Assembly (NCBI RefSeq): GCF_964355755.1
Contig: NC_092673.1
Location: forward strand, 2,981,001-3,045,000
Reading direction: 5' to 3'
Origin: Antedon mediterranea
Taxonomy: Eukaryota > Echinodermata > Crinoidea > Comatulida > Antedonidae
Length of the DNA stretch: 64,000 bases
A program made the position numbers and the translations under genes. Positions 1-18,425 of this stretch are shown in pieces; position 1 is the stretch's first letter, and each line of letters opens with the position of its first letter. The notes beneath the pieces are model-generated. The model was not told where the DNA came from. It did no database searches and saw nothing but the letters and a program-made list of their open reading frames with translations.

Positions 1-324
1 TTAGTTATCATTGTATCTATTATTGTACACGTACATTAACTAAAAGATGTATGCCAACACACTTCACATTCCAAAGCAGTCAATAGATGATTAGTAATTG
101 GAAACATAATTTTATTTTCATAGTTTTAATGGAAAAACACCATCATTATTGCTATTACTGTATTATTATTGCATAAAATCACATGCATCAATGATTTTGG
201 TAGGAAAATGGACCATTCCATTTTGACAGTAGTCAGCAGCCAAAATATTTATGTATGCAGGAGAAGTAAATACCTATTATTACTTTTACATTGTTAAAAT
301 GAGTATTGAAAAATTTAAAAAGAT

Positions 325-466
325 AAGCTCTATCACACTATCAAACTAGTTTGAGAAAAAAAGTGTGATGTGTCTAAATATGGTAGTGATATGACATCAT
401 CATGTCCATATATGGGTACATAACATTTTTTTGTTCACATAAAATTTGATAGTGTAGACAGAGCTT
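325..466. mobile_element. Family A MITE, copy 1
   Basis: This is a palindromic non-autonomous DNA element of about 140 bp. The family TIR is AAGCTCTGTCTACACTATC, inverted at the far end, and copies are usually flanked by TA, which fits a Tc1/mariner-like TA target. The left TIR of this copy has mutations (CTCTATCACACTATC). It contains one perfect CCATATATGG motif. No transposase is present, so mobilisation in trans is inferred. Confidence 0.85.
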
Positions 467-902
467 CAGAAAATTCAAGGTAAAAAATGACCAGCGACTG
501 CAATATACACATTTATTTAGTACTATTTCGTAAACTAAACTAAAACTCCAAGTAGCCCGACACACAAGTTGTATATTGCAAATAGTTTGTTTTGTTCTTT
601 GAATTGAAACCTTTCAAACAGTTATCTGGTGTTTTGTGGACGATGTTTTCTGGTATATGTCTCGGGCACCTCTGGGAGCAAGGATCTTGTCTGCCTTCCC
701 CATCAACGGAAATCCACACATTCACAAATCATACAAAACTTTTTCACAATGGCGTTTTGGTTCAACATCCTCCCCACCTTTGTGATTGATATACAATACA
801 GTGTTTATGAATGTTATTTAGATTAAAAAATTTAGCACCACTGACTTGACTTGATTCGGGCAATGATTATTTCAGTTTTATTTTGCTGCCCTCAATAGTC
901 TA

Positions 903-948
903 AAGCTCTGTCTACACTAGCAAACTAGTTTGACAAAAAAAGTGTGAA
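903..948. mobile_element. Family A MITE, 5' half only
   Basis: Only the left TIR and about 25 bp of internal sequence remain. The fragment stops 10 bp before the LAP3 stop codon, which lies on the complementary strand, so it would be part of the LAP3 3'UTR. Confidence 0.75.
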
Positions 949-957
949 GTCATATGC

Positions 958-7340
<6,383 letters not shown>

Positions 7341-7358
7341 GATGGATGATGATGATGA

Positions 7359-8238
7359 TGTTATGCGCGATTTGAACGATTTGCGCAATTTGAAATTGCG
7401 CAAAAAAATCCTTGCGCAATTTGAAATTGCGCAAAGAATTCTTGCGCAATTTAAAATTGCGCAAGGATTTTTTTGCGCAATTTCAAATTGCGCACTCAAC
7501 TTGCGCAATTTGAAATTGCGCAAGAAAATCTTTGCGCAATTTTAAATTGCGCTGCACAATTTGTAAATTGCGCAAGATAGTTCTTGCGCAAAATGACACC
7601 TTTGCGCAATTTGAAAACGAACTGTAAATTTTCAAATTGCGCAACAAAATTCTACCAGACAATCGGTATTATAATAATTTATTGGAAACTAAATAACTCA
7701 AAATAAAACATAATAAATGCGAAGATAACATGTGTATAATAAATACATAACATTTATTATTACAATTAAATAATATTATCACTGTAACTTGAAATAAATC
7801 AAAATAAATGTAAAAATTAAGTTTTTAATATTAGTTTAAGCTAGGCCATGTAACCTAGTCAGTATTAGTAGTCCAGACCCTAGCTAGGCTAGAGTAGTAT
7901 AGCCGGCCGCCCGCGCCGCGCCCGCCTGGTGGAACACCACCGCTTCGTTTTCCTTCGTCGGTTCTTCGACGGTATGCTAACTTATAACAATATTTGCACT
8001 ACTAAAATAAGGAAATGCGATATTTATCTTTAATTTTGAATCATTCTTAGAAATTACTATAAAAATATGGGTGTGCATGATTTCACAATCTGTCGAAAAA
8101 CCTTGCGCAATTTGCAGATTACTTGCGCAATTTAATACGTTGCTTGCGCAATTTGAAACACATGTTTCAATTCAAATTGCGCAAGGATTTTTTTTGCGCA
8201 ATTTCAAATTGCGCAAATCGTTCAAATCGCGCATAACA
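7359..8238. mobile_element. Family C long-TIR element, copy 1 (LAP3 upstream region)
   Basis: This 880-bp element has inverted ends of more than 40 bp that start TGTTATGCGCGATTTG. The left arm (7359-7640) is a chain of palindromes built on TTGCGCAATTTGAAATTGCG, and the right arm is about 8100-8238. The centre holds a GC-rich islet (about 7900-7975) with two short hairpins (GGTG-GAA-CACC and CGTCG-GTTCTT-CGACG). No transposase ORF is seen. About 200 bp internal (7620-7830) differ from the other two copies. The element sits 19 bp upstream of the LAP3 ATG, so it probably supplies 5'UTR or promoter sequence. Confidence 0.85.
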
Positions 8239-9610
8239 ATGGTTTTTAATCTGGTTCCCGGCGCCGCGGCAAGATGGCTTATATGGAACGCTAAAAAGGT
8301 AAAAATAACGCAAGGGCCATCTGGTGTGGTAAACAAGAAATATTTCTTACAAAAAACGATGCTTAACATTTTAAAATGAATCATTGTTCTTTCTTCAGAT
8401 CTATTTGTAATTAATTATTAAAAAGATGTCCTTTAATCGCAAAAATACGTACAAATCAAAGATAGTTTTTAATTATGAATCACATGCCCATTTAAAAATG
8501 GTAAATGTTGAACTTTAATGTGCTGTGTGTGACCTCAACCTGTAGGCATGCAACTGAATACTCTCTAGCTAGAGATTGTGACTTCACAGAGCGGTGAGAA
8601 ATTCTTCCCAGTCTGTTGATTCACGTCAACCAATCAAAGGGCGAGAATCCAAAATCGTTCAACCGTGAGCCCTCATAGACTCTCTTTTCCCAGACGTTTT
8701 TTGGGTCCAGCAGCTGGGATCTATAAATTATAGTCGAGTTTACAAAGTCGCAAAACTGTCGGCCTTAGATACTATAACTGCTTCTTGCTTTAGCTTCTGA
8801 ATGAGTAGTCCTCATGGGACGTAGCTGGCAAGAGCAGCAGCGTGAAAATGGAATTTCTGAAACCAAAAACTTCATGTGACCTTATATCCCATTTTGGCAG
8901 ATATTTTTTATTTGAGAATTGTATATGCCATTCATTAATTAAAACAGCAACAATTGAGCTGTGTAAATTAAAAGAATTCTCCAACATTAACGGTTTTAGA
9001 GAAACACGATGTTTGTTCGTGACCATTTCATTCATTAACATACTTGGAACAGTATTGCTACATAACGGTAGCATTATTAACATCAAATAATTTTCTACGA
9101 CAGATAAGATTAAGACAGATTAAAACAGTTTCAAAATGTGACGAAACAATATTAATAAACCGGCATATCAAAAATAACATTTAATAAAAACTTAATTAAT
9201 TTTTTCGTGCGAAAATACATAACGAATACGCACATAAGGCCAATTCATTATCAAACTGAGCTCATGTAAACTTAGACGTCAATACAATTTAATATCAACA
9301 CGAAATGTCTATTCAATTTCCAACCGTTTTACAGACGTAGACGTTTGTCTCCATCCTTTCTGATCCGGTTCAGAAAATTCTTTTGTTGCATTTTTATTGT
9401 CCTTGACTTTTTTGGTCATCGTACCGTACAAACTACAATACAAAAGAGAGTAAAACACGCGAAAGAAAGCTTTAATTGTAGGCCTATAAAAGGATCAAAG
9501 GATTTGGTTTGATATCGTGTCAAGATTGATTCAGAGCAGTAGACATATCCTAGGCCTAGAGCACACTGACTTATCTGAGTTTCATGATCTTGTTCCGCTG
9601 TACAATCTAA
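8239..9610. other. Intergenic region between divergent LAP3 and SLC7A
   Basis: AT-rich sequence with no credible gene. The short ORFs at about 8.8-9.1 kb read nothing recognisable and overlap each other on both strands. It presumably holds the SLC7A promoter and 5'UTR; no clear TATA box is visible. Confidence 0.6.
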
Positions 9611-12600
9611 ATGGCGTTTTTGCAACAGACGTTCAGTAATGTACTTCGACGTAGAGCATTGAATATCAATAATTTAGATACAGAGCTACACAGATGTCTG
9701 TCAACGTTTGATCTTACAATGGTGGGAACAAGTTACACTTTAGGAATTGGATTATTCGTTCTCATTGGTACTGTAGCTAAAACTATGGCGGGACCTGCTG
9801 TCATTTTCTCTATCATTATCACAGCCGTATGTGCCTTGTTTTCGGCATTATGCTACGCCGAGTTTGGTTGCAGAGTGCCAAAAGCAGGCAGTGCGTATCT
9901 TTACGCGTATGTAACGGTTGGAGAGATATGGGCTTTCGTAATTGGTTGGAATATGATTCTGGAGTACATAGGATGTGCCGCTGGAGTGTCTTCAGGTTTT
10001 GCGGCAACCATTGGTGATACATTCGATGGTCTTATTCATAACTTAACAGTAGAATATCTTATGGATGGACATCCATGGCAGTCTCTTTACATCGCTAAAT
10101 ATCCAGATTTATTAGCTGGACTGTTAATCATCGTTTTTACAACAGTGTTACTATATGGAGCTGAAATTTCATCGAAACTAAATAAAGTTTTAGTTGGTAG
10201 TTTATTGGTTGTTCTAATGATATTAATCGTGTATAGTTTGAAGTTTGCGAATCTTTCAAATTGGACGGACAATGGAGGATTCTTTCCGTTTGGAATGAAA
10301 GGTGTGTTCGAAGGAGCAGCGCAATTATTTTTCCTCTTTGCTGGCTTTGAAGTTATTTGCACATCAAGCGAGGAATGCACAAATCCTATCAAAAGCATTC
10401 CAATTGCTTTGATACTTACAATTGTTATCAACGCAGTGTTTGGGGTTTTATCAGCTATTTGTCTAACTTTAATGGTTCCTTGGGCCGAAATCGATCAAAA
10501 GGCACCGTTCCCTGGAGCTTTCCGAAGATATCATGAAACCTTTCCTACCTACTTAGTCACAACAGGAATCTTAATAACAATTTCTGGTACCATTTTAAAT
10601 GCTTTGTTTGGTCTATCAAGGTTAATATACGCTATATCATCAGATGGACTTTTATTTTTATTTCTTAGAAGTCTATCTCAGAATCGCGTTCCAACCAAAA
10701 CAATTTTAACCATAGGAGCGTTTTCGTTCGTTTTAGCCGTGTTTCTTAACTTTCATACATTGATTCAACTTTTAAATATTGGTAGCATCGTTTCATATCT
10801 TATTATAGCGACTTTGTTAATTGTTATCCGATACAGGCCAGAGGAAGATAATAACATATTCTATCGGGTTGAAAACGCCGAGGAGTGGAAACACGATAAA
10901 ACGGAATCTGACGTAATAGGTGGTACCCTTAAAACACAGTTTAAGTGTTTGAGTTTCCTAGACAGTGAAACACCAGGAAAGATCGTTGTGATTTCTCTCG
11001 CAGTCTTCATATCATGTTGTGGGTGCCTCATCTTTATCATGTTTAATACAAACCAAAGTTGGGGCGTTTTTCATATAGCTTTGGCTGTTGGGGCATGTCT
11101 GAGTATATGTGTTATTCTTCTCCATAACCAAAACCAAGAAAACCCACCATTCAAAGTAAGTCTACTCTCAAGACAAACAGTTTCTACTATATTTCTACAA
11201 ATACGATTTTAAAGCGTGGTTCCCATTAGCGATGCAACGTAACGCAATTTACGCAAACGTAAGGAAATGCCCTTCCAATAATTGTGTTTGTCCCCGCCTG
11301 CGTGAAATCAAACCTGCGATGTTTGCAGCACTATTGTGCGTCGTCGGTTCCCACTAGAACGCAATGCAGCGCGACGTATTGACGCAAAGTGATGTATTGC
11401 GTAATCACAAGTGGGAACCGACGACGCAGGCGGGGGAAAACACAATTATTGGAAGGGCATTTTCTTACGTTGCGTAGGTTGCGTTACGTTGCGTCGCTAG
11501 TGGGAACCAAAATAATGGAGTCTACACTGCTGGACGTTAACCTGTTCTTTTTTTCATGTTTTAGGTTCCGCTTGTTCCCTTCATTCCCGTGCTGTCAATC
11601 ATATGTAACTTGTTCCTCTTGGCAAATCTATCAGCTTTTACCTGGATACGTTTTCTAGTTTGGGTGATTATCGGTAAATAAACATGTTACTTGAATAACG
11701 TAAAAATATTCCACTGTAACATTTAAATGTCAGTAAAAGAAAACATCGTAATGCTAATGACGAAATTATACAAATAAAAAAATTATACAAATACAAAAAC
11801 GTCACTAAGTTCTGCAATTACAATGTAATTAAATGCGTTACTAAAGCGTGGTTCCCACTAGCGACGCAACGCAAGGACGTAACGCAACGCAAGTGAATTG
11901 ACCAATCACAAGCGATGGCTTATTCGCTTGTGATTGCTAACTGTCTATAACTTCGCTTGTCATTGGTTAAAACGCTTGCGTTGCGTTTACGTCCTTGCGT
12001 TACGTTCTAGTGGGAACCAAGCTTTACAAAGCACGAAAACAAGTAAGACCAAACTTGACAATTATGTATTTATTTAACAACATCTTTAAGCTTTGTCTAG
12101 CCTACACTATCAAACTTTATGTGATGTTTCCATATATGGACATGATGATGTCATATCACTACCATATTTAGCATATCACTACCATATTTGGGCACGTATC
12201 ACAGTTTTTTTGTCAAACTAGTTTAATAGTGTAGACAAAGCTTTATACAGGATTACACAATCAGGTAAAAGAAAACACGTTTTTCAATGTGGTCCTGTGT
12301 TAAATACAAACAAATCAGGAAAAATAATGTTTAGTTTTGTGGAAAAAATGAGCCATGATAGGTACCATATACAACGTATACAGGCCTACAATTATTATAT
12401 GCAATGAAAATAATTATTTTACCTAATACACTGTATACGATTATCATTGTAAATACCTAATACTAGTACATCATATTGTTAATGAGTAAATTAATTAATT
12501 GTTCACAGGTTTGCTAATTTATGCAATGTACGGTTACCATAACAGCATCATGATACCAAAAGAGTGCGATGACCCCCAATCAGATTCACCACTGTTGGCA

Positions 12601-12672
12601 GCACCAAATGGGGACGAAAATCCTGATTTCGGAACGATGGAGTTGTCCGAAATATCAGCACAAGACAAGTGA
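9611..12672 (+). CDS. Cationic amino acid transporter-like protein (SLC7, CAT subfamily)
   Basis: This is a plasma-membrane APC-superfamily carrier, predicted to move cationic or neutral amino acids. Exons are 9611-11155, 11565-11673 and 12509-12672, joined in frame to 605 aa. The N-terminal part carries CAT-family hallmarks: a short cytosolic leader, GIGLFVLIG in TM1, GPAVIFSI, CYAEFG(C)RVPKAGSAYLY, and FEVICTSSEECTNP. The second exon encodes the conserved CAT motif VPLVPFIPVLSII followed by TWIRFLVW, and the third completes the final membrane segment (GLLIYAMYGYHNS) and an acidic cytosolic tail. About 14 membrane helices are expected. An AATAAA lies at 12790. Intron 1 (409 bp) is about three quarters MITE. 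The exact SLC7A paralogue (A1-A4 or A14) is not resolved, so no symbol is given. Confidence 0.92.
11211..11509. mobile_element. Family B MITE, nested copy in SLC7A intron 1
   Basis: The family B TIR is AAGCGTGGTTCCCACTAG followed by CGACGCAACG-type sequence, inverted at the far end (CTAGTGGGAACC). A second, internal pair of GGTTCCCACT / AGTGGGAACC ends at about 11345-11420 indicates one copy nested in another. Confidence 0.8.
11843..12025. mobile_element. Family B MITE
   Basis: Compact 183-bp copy in SLC7A intron 2 with both TIRs and an internal palindrome around CACAAGCGATGGCTTATTCG. TA flanks both ends. Confidence 0.85.
12087..12244. mobile_element. Family A MITE
   Basis: Copy in SLC7A intron 2 with degenerate TIRs (AAGCTTTGTCTAG / GTAGACAAAGCTT). 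It contains CCATATATGG. Confidence 0.85.
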
Positions 12673-12789
12673 CAAATAAGGCTTAGGCGGTTGCATACTA
12701 CATTTTTGTATCATCGGGAAAGAGTTAAATTACACTCTGATCTTCCCTGATTTGTATTAATAATTATGGACATTTTGGAGGATATAGTC

Positions 12790-12795
12790 AATAAA
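12790..12795 (+). other. Polyadenylation signal AATAAA of the SLC7A gene
   Basis: A canonical AATAAA lies 118 bp after the SLC7A stop codon, in TCAATAAAGATTTG. Confidence 0.6.
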
Positions 12796-14091
12796 GATTT
12801 GACGAGGTGAATTTCTTCTTGCGTAATGTTTTATGGCAAAGTTATTTATTTATTTATTATTTCATTAAATACTTCTAACATGTTCTTGTATTTGTGTTGG
12901 TCAAGGAATAGTAAAAAGTACACTTCTCACAGCCATGGTCGAGATGATTGATTTGTTTTTTGTTTTGTATGTCGTACGGTAACTTTTACTATTCTTTTCT
13001 TTTTATATAACCTCTTTGTTTAGTTTTAATAAAACATTTCATCTGATATTTATTTTTAAAACTGCAGAGTTTTCTTTTCGTTTGTTTTTTTGTTCATTAT
13101 ATAATTTAGTTCAGTTATAAATTGATGAATAACGTGATTTATTTTGTTCAGTAAGAGTAGAATAACAATGCTAATAGTAATGATGCAGTCATTTACGGTG
13201 GCCTATCCAAACTCATCTATTTCATCTTGGTATTTATTTAACTGGCAAATTCAGTTCTTTTTATCTGTTCTAATATTCGTTAGAATTGGTTTTTTTTCTG
13301 TGTATAATATATGAGTATCCTGTCTTCCGTTGTTTTGGTTTCCGGGCCTAACTGTTCCGAACTGTCACGACTACGATTATGTACAGTATTTTATATTCAG
13401 AGAACTTTCAAAAACATCTAGATATTCCCCACGTCTCTATTAAAGGTATGCCTACATACGTGTTTCTTTCTATCCATAAAGCATGGTGATCATTTTTTTT
13501 TCTTTATAATTTGTTTTACTTTTTTATTATGTGTCATATAACCTATATTTCATTTCATTTCATTAATTATTTGGTCTATTTAAGTATATAAAAAACGTTT
13601 TAAAAAACTGAAATTGGGGAGACCAGGGTCAACCTAAGTGAACTTAATCACTGTAGCTGAGCCGGTTTACCCAACCCCAAAGTCAGTTTACACATAATTA
13701 TAGTTTACCTATAAAAAGGTATTGTCTCCCCTCCCCCAAATGAAAATTAAAGATTAAAATTAGACTGGGTCATTTTAGTTTTAATAGTTAAAATCACAGG
13801 AAAAATGTTTTCACTTATAAAAAAGACAAATTAAACAGTTATTCAACCAAAAACCCTCAGGATTCAGAATCAATTAGGCCTATATATTTTGTATTTAAAC
13901 GGGCATTTTGCTTATAGATACAAGAGTTTTAGCTGAGTGTGCAGCTAAGAGCTAGCTAATTTGTATACACTTATTACAGCAGTTGATATGAAAACATTTC
14001 ACTATACATAAACATATATCACATTTTCTATAAAATTAAACATTAAGTAGATATAAGTTATAGTAGAAATGAATAAAATAGAAAATTCTTG
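12796..14091. other. Intergenic, no gene seen
   Basis: AT-rich with many T runs. No ORF, RNA or family repeat was recognised. Confidence 0.6.
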
Positions 14092-14252
14092 GGCCTTGTC
14101 TACACTATCAAACCTTATGTGACAAAAAATGTGATGTGCCCATATATGGACATGATGATGTCACATTACTACTATATTTGGGAATATCACTACCATAAAT
14201 GGGCACATCACACTTTTTTGTCAAACTAGTTTGATAGTGTAGACAGAGCTTT
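14092..14252. mobile_element. Family A MITE
   Basis: Full-length copy with good TIRs. It contains CCATATATGG and CCATAAATGG, both matching CC(A/T)6GG. Confidence 0.88.
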
Positions 14253-14448
14253 AGGCCTATTTTATCTTGATAATAGGAGGAACATTCCAAGGAATAATAA
14301 TGGCGAAGAATCCATTCTTTCTCATTTCCGATAACTTTGATTCATTTCCCTCTCGTCGAACTCTAGCTGAGATATTATCAGTAATGTGAGTTGTCTTTTA
14401 CTTCTACAAAATGTACTACCTTTCTATTGGCAGATAATTTTTTAATAA

Positions 14449-15008
14449 CTTAACATAATTATATATATAGGTCTTTGAATTTGGACGGAGCTCAATCTTG
14501 ACTTCGTTAAGTTTCAAGTGCTCGACTAAGAATATAAGTGGTACACCATTATGATAATATTGTTTCGTCAAGGTTGTCAAGCTTATCAGCTAAAGCTTGG
14601 TTCCCGCTAGAACGTAACGCAATGACGTAAACGCAACGCAAGCGTTTTAACCAATGACAAGCGAAGTTATAGACAGTTGGCAATCACCAGCGAATAAGCC
14701 ATCGCTTGTGATTGGTCAATTCACTTGCGTTGTGTTACGTCCTTGTGTTGCGTCGCTAGTGGGAACCGGACCTATCAATTAGTTATAATACATTTCATGT
14801 TCAGTTGTTGTTCGTTTATCGTTCGTATATAGTATGGGTAAACGGGACCTTTATCTTGCGCAATTAAAGTTATTAACGTTAAATTTTGCATGTGTATAAT
14901 TCAAGGTTTTAACTTACTTCGGGTTATTAATTATTGTGGGGTTGTTAATCATTAATTATTGCGTGCGTCTCTCCCGGCGTGCGTATATAGGCCTATAGGC
15001 TATCGGTA
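14449..15008 (+). repeat. GPCR1-flanking direct repeat, upstream copy
   Basis: Sequence from TTAACATAATTATATATATA to GGCTATCGGTA recurs at 16446-16811 in the same orientation. Shared stretches include GCTCAATCTTGACTT, GATAATATTGTTTCGTC, GCGCAATTAAAGTTATTAAC and GTGCGTCTCTCCCGGCGTGC. This copy is longer because a family B MITE (14592-14768) is inserted in it. Confidence 0.85.
14592..14768. mobile_element. Family B MITE inserted in the GPCR1-flanking repeat
   Basis: 177-bp copy ending in CTAGTGGGAACC. It is absent from the downstream repeat copy, so it inserted after the duplication. Confidence 0.85.
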
Positions 15009-15396
15009 CGCATCACACAGTCAATAAATTGACTATGGTACGCATTGAACGCAAAACAAAACACCGTCGACTCTGTTAGAAGAACGATCAACAACAATGC
15101 TGTCACCTGTTTTTACCGGCGGAAAATTACGATCGCTGATTTGCTGCGCAATACAGTGTCATTTCCGACCATCTAGAGATGCCATTTACCAAAATTCAAG
15201 TACTTTTCTGATCCCCCTCCCCCGATATGGTGGATCCGCCCCTATTTGTGACGCATGCGCGACTATTTTATAAATTGTTTCATACAAAACGCTGGTCTCT
15301 CAGAAAAGTTGTTTAAATTAGCTAAGGCAACGAATCTGAATTTCTTGAAACAGATAAAATGCAATCCGCTTGGTAAACGATAATTTAACATTGGCT

Positions 15397-16320
15397 ATGG
15401 CTGCTGAATTTGGAAATGTAACGTCGCCGCCTAGCACAACGTGGCAAGATCCGTTATTTGTTGTGATATTCCGATGGTTTATTGCTTCAACCGGTATCGT
15501 TGGAAACGCAATCACTATATTTGTGTTTGTTTACAACAAAACTTACAAAAAATCTCTGTCGTTGAAACTACTTTTAAATCAGACACTGATTGACTTTTTT
15601 GGATCGTGTATGTTTTTTATATTTTTTTGTCCTCATGCCTTCGTTACTAAAGGAATTGCATTTTGTAAAATGCTATTTTTCTTTTATTGGTCGACTGCGG
15701 CGTCTTCATACAACCTGGTCACGCTAACAATCGAACAGTACATCGCAGTGGTTCATCCAGTATATTATCGTAAGAGAACTGTACGTGGTAAAATCACATA
15801 TTTATCGATTACTTTACCGTACATCTTTAGCTTTTTCGTTGGTCTATGTGTTCTAATATACGAAGATGTTAACACAACATTAAATATATGTAAACTAGAT
15901 ATCGATAAATCGTACCTCATCATTTTGATTATTGTTGATTGGTTTGTACCTATAACCATCCTAACATATTGTCACCTAAAAATGATGTTAGTGTTAACGA
16001 AACCAATCAATGCCGTACAACAGGAACGCCCAGCATGGCAACAGCCTAACGACATTAAACGTACCGCTCATGTAAATTTGATAAAAACACTTTTTTCGAT
16101 AGCAACTGTATATATCGTTACTATAACTCCACATGCTATTGGTGTGGTTATTTACTGTTTATGGAATGACGTCAACAGGAATGCTGTATACAGCGTATCT
16201 GTATTATTGTTAGATTTAAATCTAACTGCCAATCCGTTCATCTATTGCATGTCCTACAGCGAATTTAAACGTGGAATTGGTAAAATTAAAAACGACATTA
16301 TTTTAAGTTTCCAGACGTAA
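15397..16320 (+). CDS. Intronless class A (rhodopsin-like) GPCR
   Basis: 307 aa, seven membrane segments, in one exon. The start is the first in-frame ATG (MAAEFGNVTSP); an upstream out-of-frame ATG at 15359 is followed by an early stop. NVT gives an N-glycosylation site. TM1 has the conserved GNA motif (IVGNAITIF). TM3 ends IEQYIAVVHP, so the DRY motif is replaced by EQY. TM6 has TPHAIG instead of CWxP, and TM7 ends NPFIYCMSY, an NPxxY variant. The C-tail is short. Small intronless receptors with altered DRY motifs are commonly expanded in echinoderm genomes (family knowledge). The ligand is unknown. The flanking direct repeats suggest a local duplication. Confidence 0.88.
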   Translation: MAAEFGNVTSPPSTTWQDPLFVVIFRWFIASTGIVGNAITIFVFVYNKTYKKSLSLKLLLNQTLIDFFGSCMFFIFFCPHAFVTKGIAFCKMLFFFYWSTAASSYNLVTLTIEQYIAVVHPVYYRKRTVRGKITYLSITLPYIFSFFVGLCVLIYEDVNTTLNICKLDIDKSYLIILIIVDWFVPITILTYCHLKMMLVLTKPINAVQQERPAWQQPNDIKRTAHVNLIKTLFSIATVYIVTITPHAIGVVIYCLWNDVNRNAVYSVSVLLLDLNLTANPFIYCMSYSEFKRGIGKIKNDIILSFQT

Positions 16321-16445
16321 AGATCCAGTAATAATGCTAATTTAACATTTAGTTACAGAACTTATACTGAATATACTGTATATCAATATTTTAGTGTATC
16401 AAAAGGCAAATTACTTACTTATAATTATGAAATGACAATACATCT

Positions 16446-16811
16446 TTAACATAATTATATAGGTCTTGGTTTGACGTAGCTCAATCTTGACTTTGTTAAG
16501 TTTCAATTGCTCGACTAGAACATTAAGTGGTATACCATTTAAGATAATATTGTTTCGTCTGCACAAGGTTGTCAAGCTTATTAGTTAAGCCTAATTCATG
16601 GACCTATAAATTAGTTATAATACATCTCATGTTTAGTTATTGTTGTTCGTTTATCGTTCGTAGCATAAACCAGGACTTGTATATTAGCTTGCGCAATTAA
16701 AGTTATTAACATTAAATTTTACAGGTGTATAATTCAAGGTTTTAACTTATTAGGGTTGTTAATCTGCGTGCGTCTCTCCCGGCGTGCGTACATATATATA
16801 GGCTATCGGTA
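16446..16811 (+). repeat. GPCR1-flanking direct repeat, downstream copy
   Basis: 366-bp copy of the upstream repeat without the MITE. It is itself bracketed by a shorter repeat (AAAGGCAAATTACT...AAATGACAAT) at about 16401-16436 and 16835-16865. Confidence 0.82.
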
Positions 16812-17422
16812 TATCAATGTTCAATGTATAAATTAAAAGGCAAATTACTGATTAAAATGACAATGATGCGGATAGTGACTGGATCTCAATGGAGATAAAA
16901 GTAAAAAAGGCATAAGCAAAAAGCTAAAATCAAAACGATAAAGCAAAACGAACAGAATAAATTGCGGAGCTTTAGATATAACACTAACACTTCTTCTCGA
17001 TCCTCAGTGTGGCCAATGTGAATGTAGGCCCGTATAATAGTTGATCTAAGCATTATAGGCCTACATTCCATTACAACTACACTTCTTTAACAACATTATT
17101 TTTCAAACGTCAAGCGTCTTTAGGCCTACCGTATTTAAGTATAAATTGTGTTGATCCTATCTCGTATTTATTTCCATTACTGTTTTCCTGTGTTGTCAAT
17201 TAAATGATCCATTTTTATATCTTATGCTCACTTAACAACAAGATGTTTTTAAATCATTTTGAGGCATTTGCTCCTACTCACTGTTCTCCGATGTTCACGT
17301 TCACACATCTCACTGTACGGTGATAAAAGTCAGAGTCAGTCAATAAATGCTATGAATTGAAAACAGTTTTGTCTATTTTTTTTAAAATACATAATATGTT
17401 AGGTATAGAGTATCAGTAGTTC

Positions 17423-17611
17423 TAAAGGTTGGTTCCCACATGTGACGCAATGCAAGCGAGTTGACCAATCACACACGACTCTTCAAATTAATAATCCATC
17501 GCTTGTGATCTCTAGAGTCAAAACACTGCACACTGCGTTGCGTCCCTTGCGTTGCGTCCCTTGCGTTGTCCCTTACGTTGCGTCCCTTGCGTTGCGTCCT
17601 AGTACCAAGCT
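17423..17611. mobile_element. Family B MITE, decayed
   Basis: TIRs are eroded (AAGGTTGGTTCCCACA / CCTAGTACCAAGCTTA). The right half carries four tandem copies of a 14-17 bp GCGTCCCTTGCGTT motif. Confidence 0.75.
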
Positions 17612-17750
17612 TAACTAATTCACATAGTACAACTAGTGCGTTTATTTGACGTCTTCATGGTTAAGTTAACTGATTAATTCCCAACCAACAAGTTGAATCC
17701 CTAGGTCTATACATTCCAGCCGGGTTATTTTGTCACTTCTGGTGTGGATG

Positions 17751-17787
17751 TTGTGCGCAATTTGAACGATTTGCGCAATTTTAAATT
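17751..17787. mobile_element. Family C TIR fragment
   Basis: TTGTGCGCAATTTGAACGAT matches the outer end of the family C TIR with a few changes. The rest of the element is missing. Confidence 0.6.
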
Positions 17788-18425
17788 AAGAATAAGGATT
17801 TGGGTAATGTGCAGCAATGCAAGTAATAAAACACTATTCTAATAAAAATTATAACGAATACAACGATCTATCAGCAAGGATGAGAAATTGGACGACAGTA
17901 GGTCAAAAATCCCGCCGCCTGGATAAGTTTTGAGCTAACACCGTTACCCGAGGTAGTGCGCGATGATCGGCCTGTGCAGAAAAGTGAATTACGACGGGAT
18001 TCACCTTTCCACGTTCCGTGTTACTTTTTTTTTTATTGCACAGCGCACTTTTTTGAAATTTTAAATTCCGCGAAACATTTATTATTCCGTTGATATTTTA
18101 TATTCTATGAGCAGAAATGAATCGGGTAAAATCTCACCAATTAAAAATGCATAAACGGCGTTCCATATAAGCTGTTTTTTGTTGTGCCGTTGTTTGGTTT
18201 TTCCTCCTGGCCCAGGTATATAAACTATACCAAACTGGCGAGTAAATCATGTTTTACTTTTTAAACCTCGCAACGTCTGGTTGAAAAGGCTACTCGGACC
18301 AATAATTTCTATTAGCCTAGGGGTTATTGCGATTTGGACGTTTCTGATTGGCTGTAGCCATGGACTATATTGATTAACACTGTTCTGATTGGTTGTAGCT
18401 TTGAATACATCTTCTCGGAACTCGT

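Larger units (their letters stand above)
16866..18180. other. Intergenic; only MITE remnants
   Basis: No gene seen and no remnant of a second receptor was recognised. It holds a decayed family B copy, a family C fragment, and unassigned sequence. Confidence 0.6.

Noticed and set aside
8842-9090. 82-aa ORF between LAP3 and SLC7A
   Set aside because: Overlaps an equally long ORF on the other strand; AT-rich composition and no recognisable motif.
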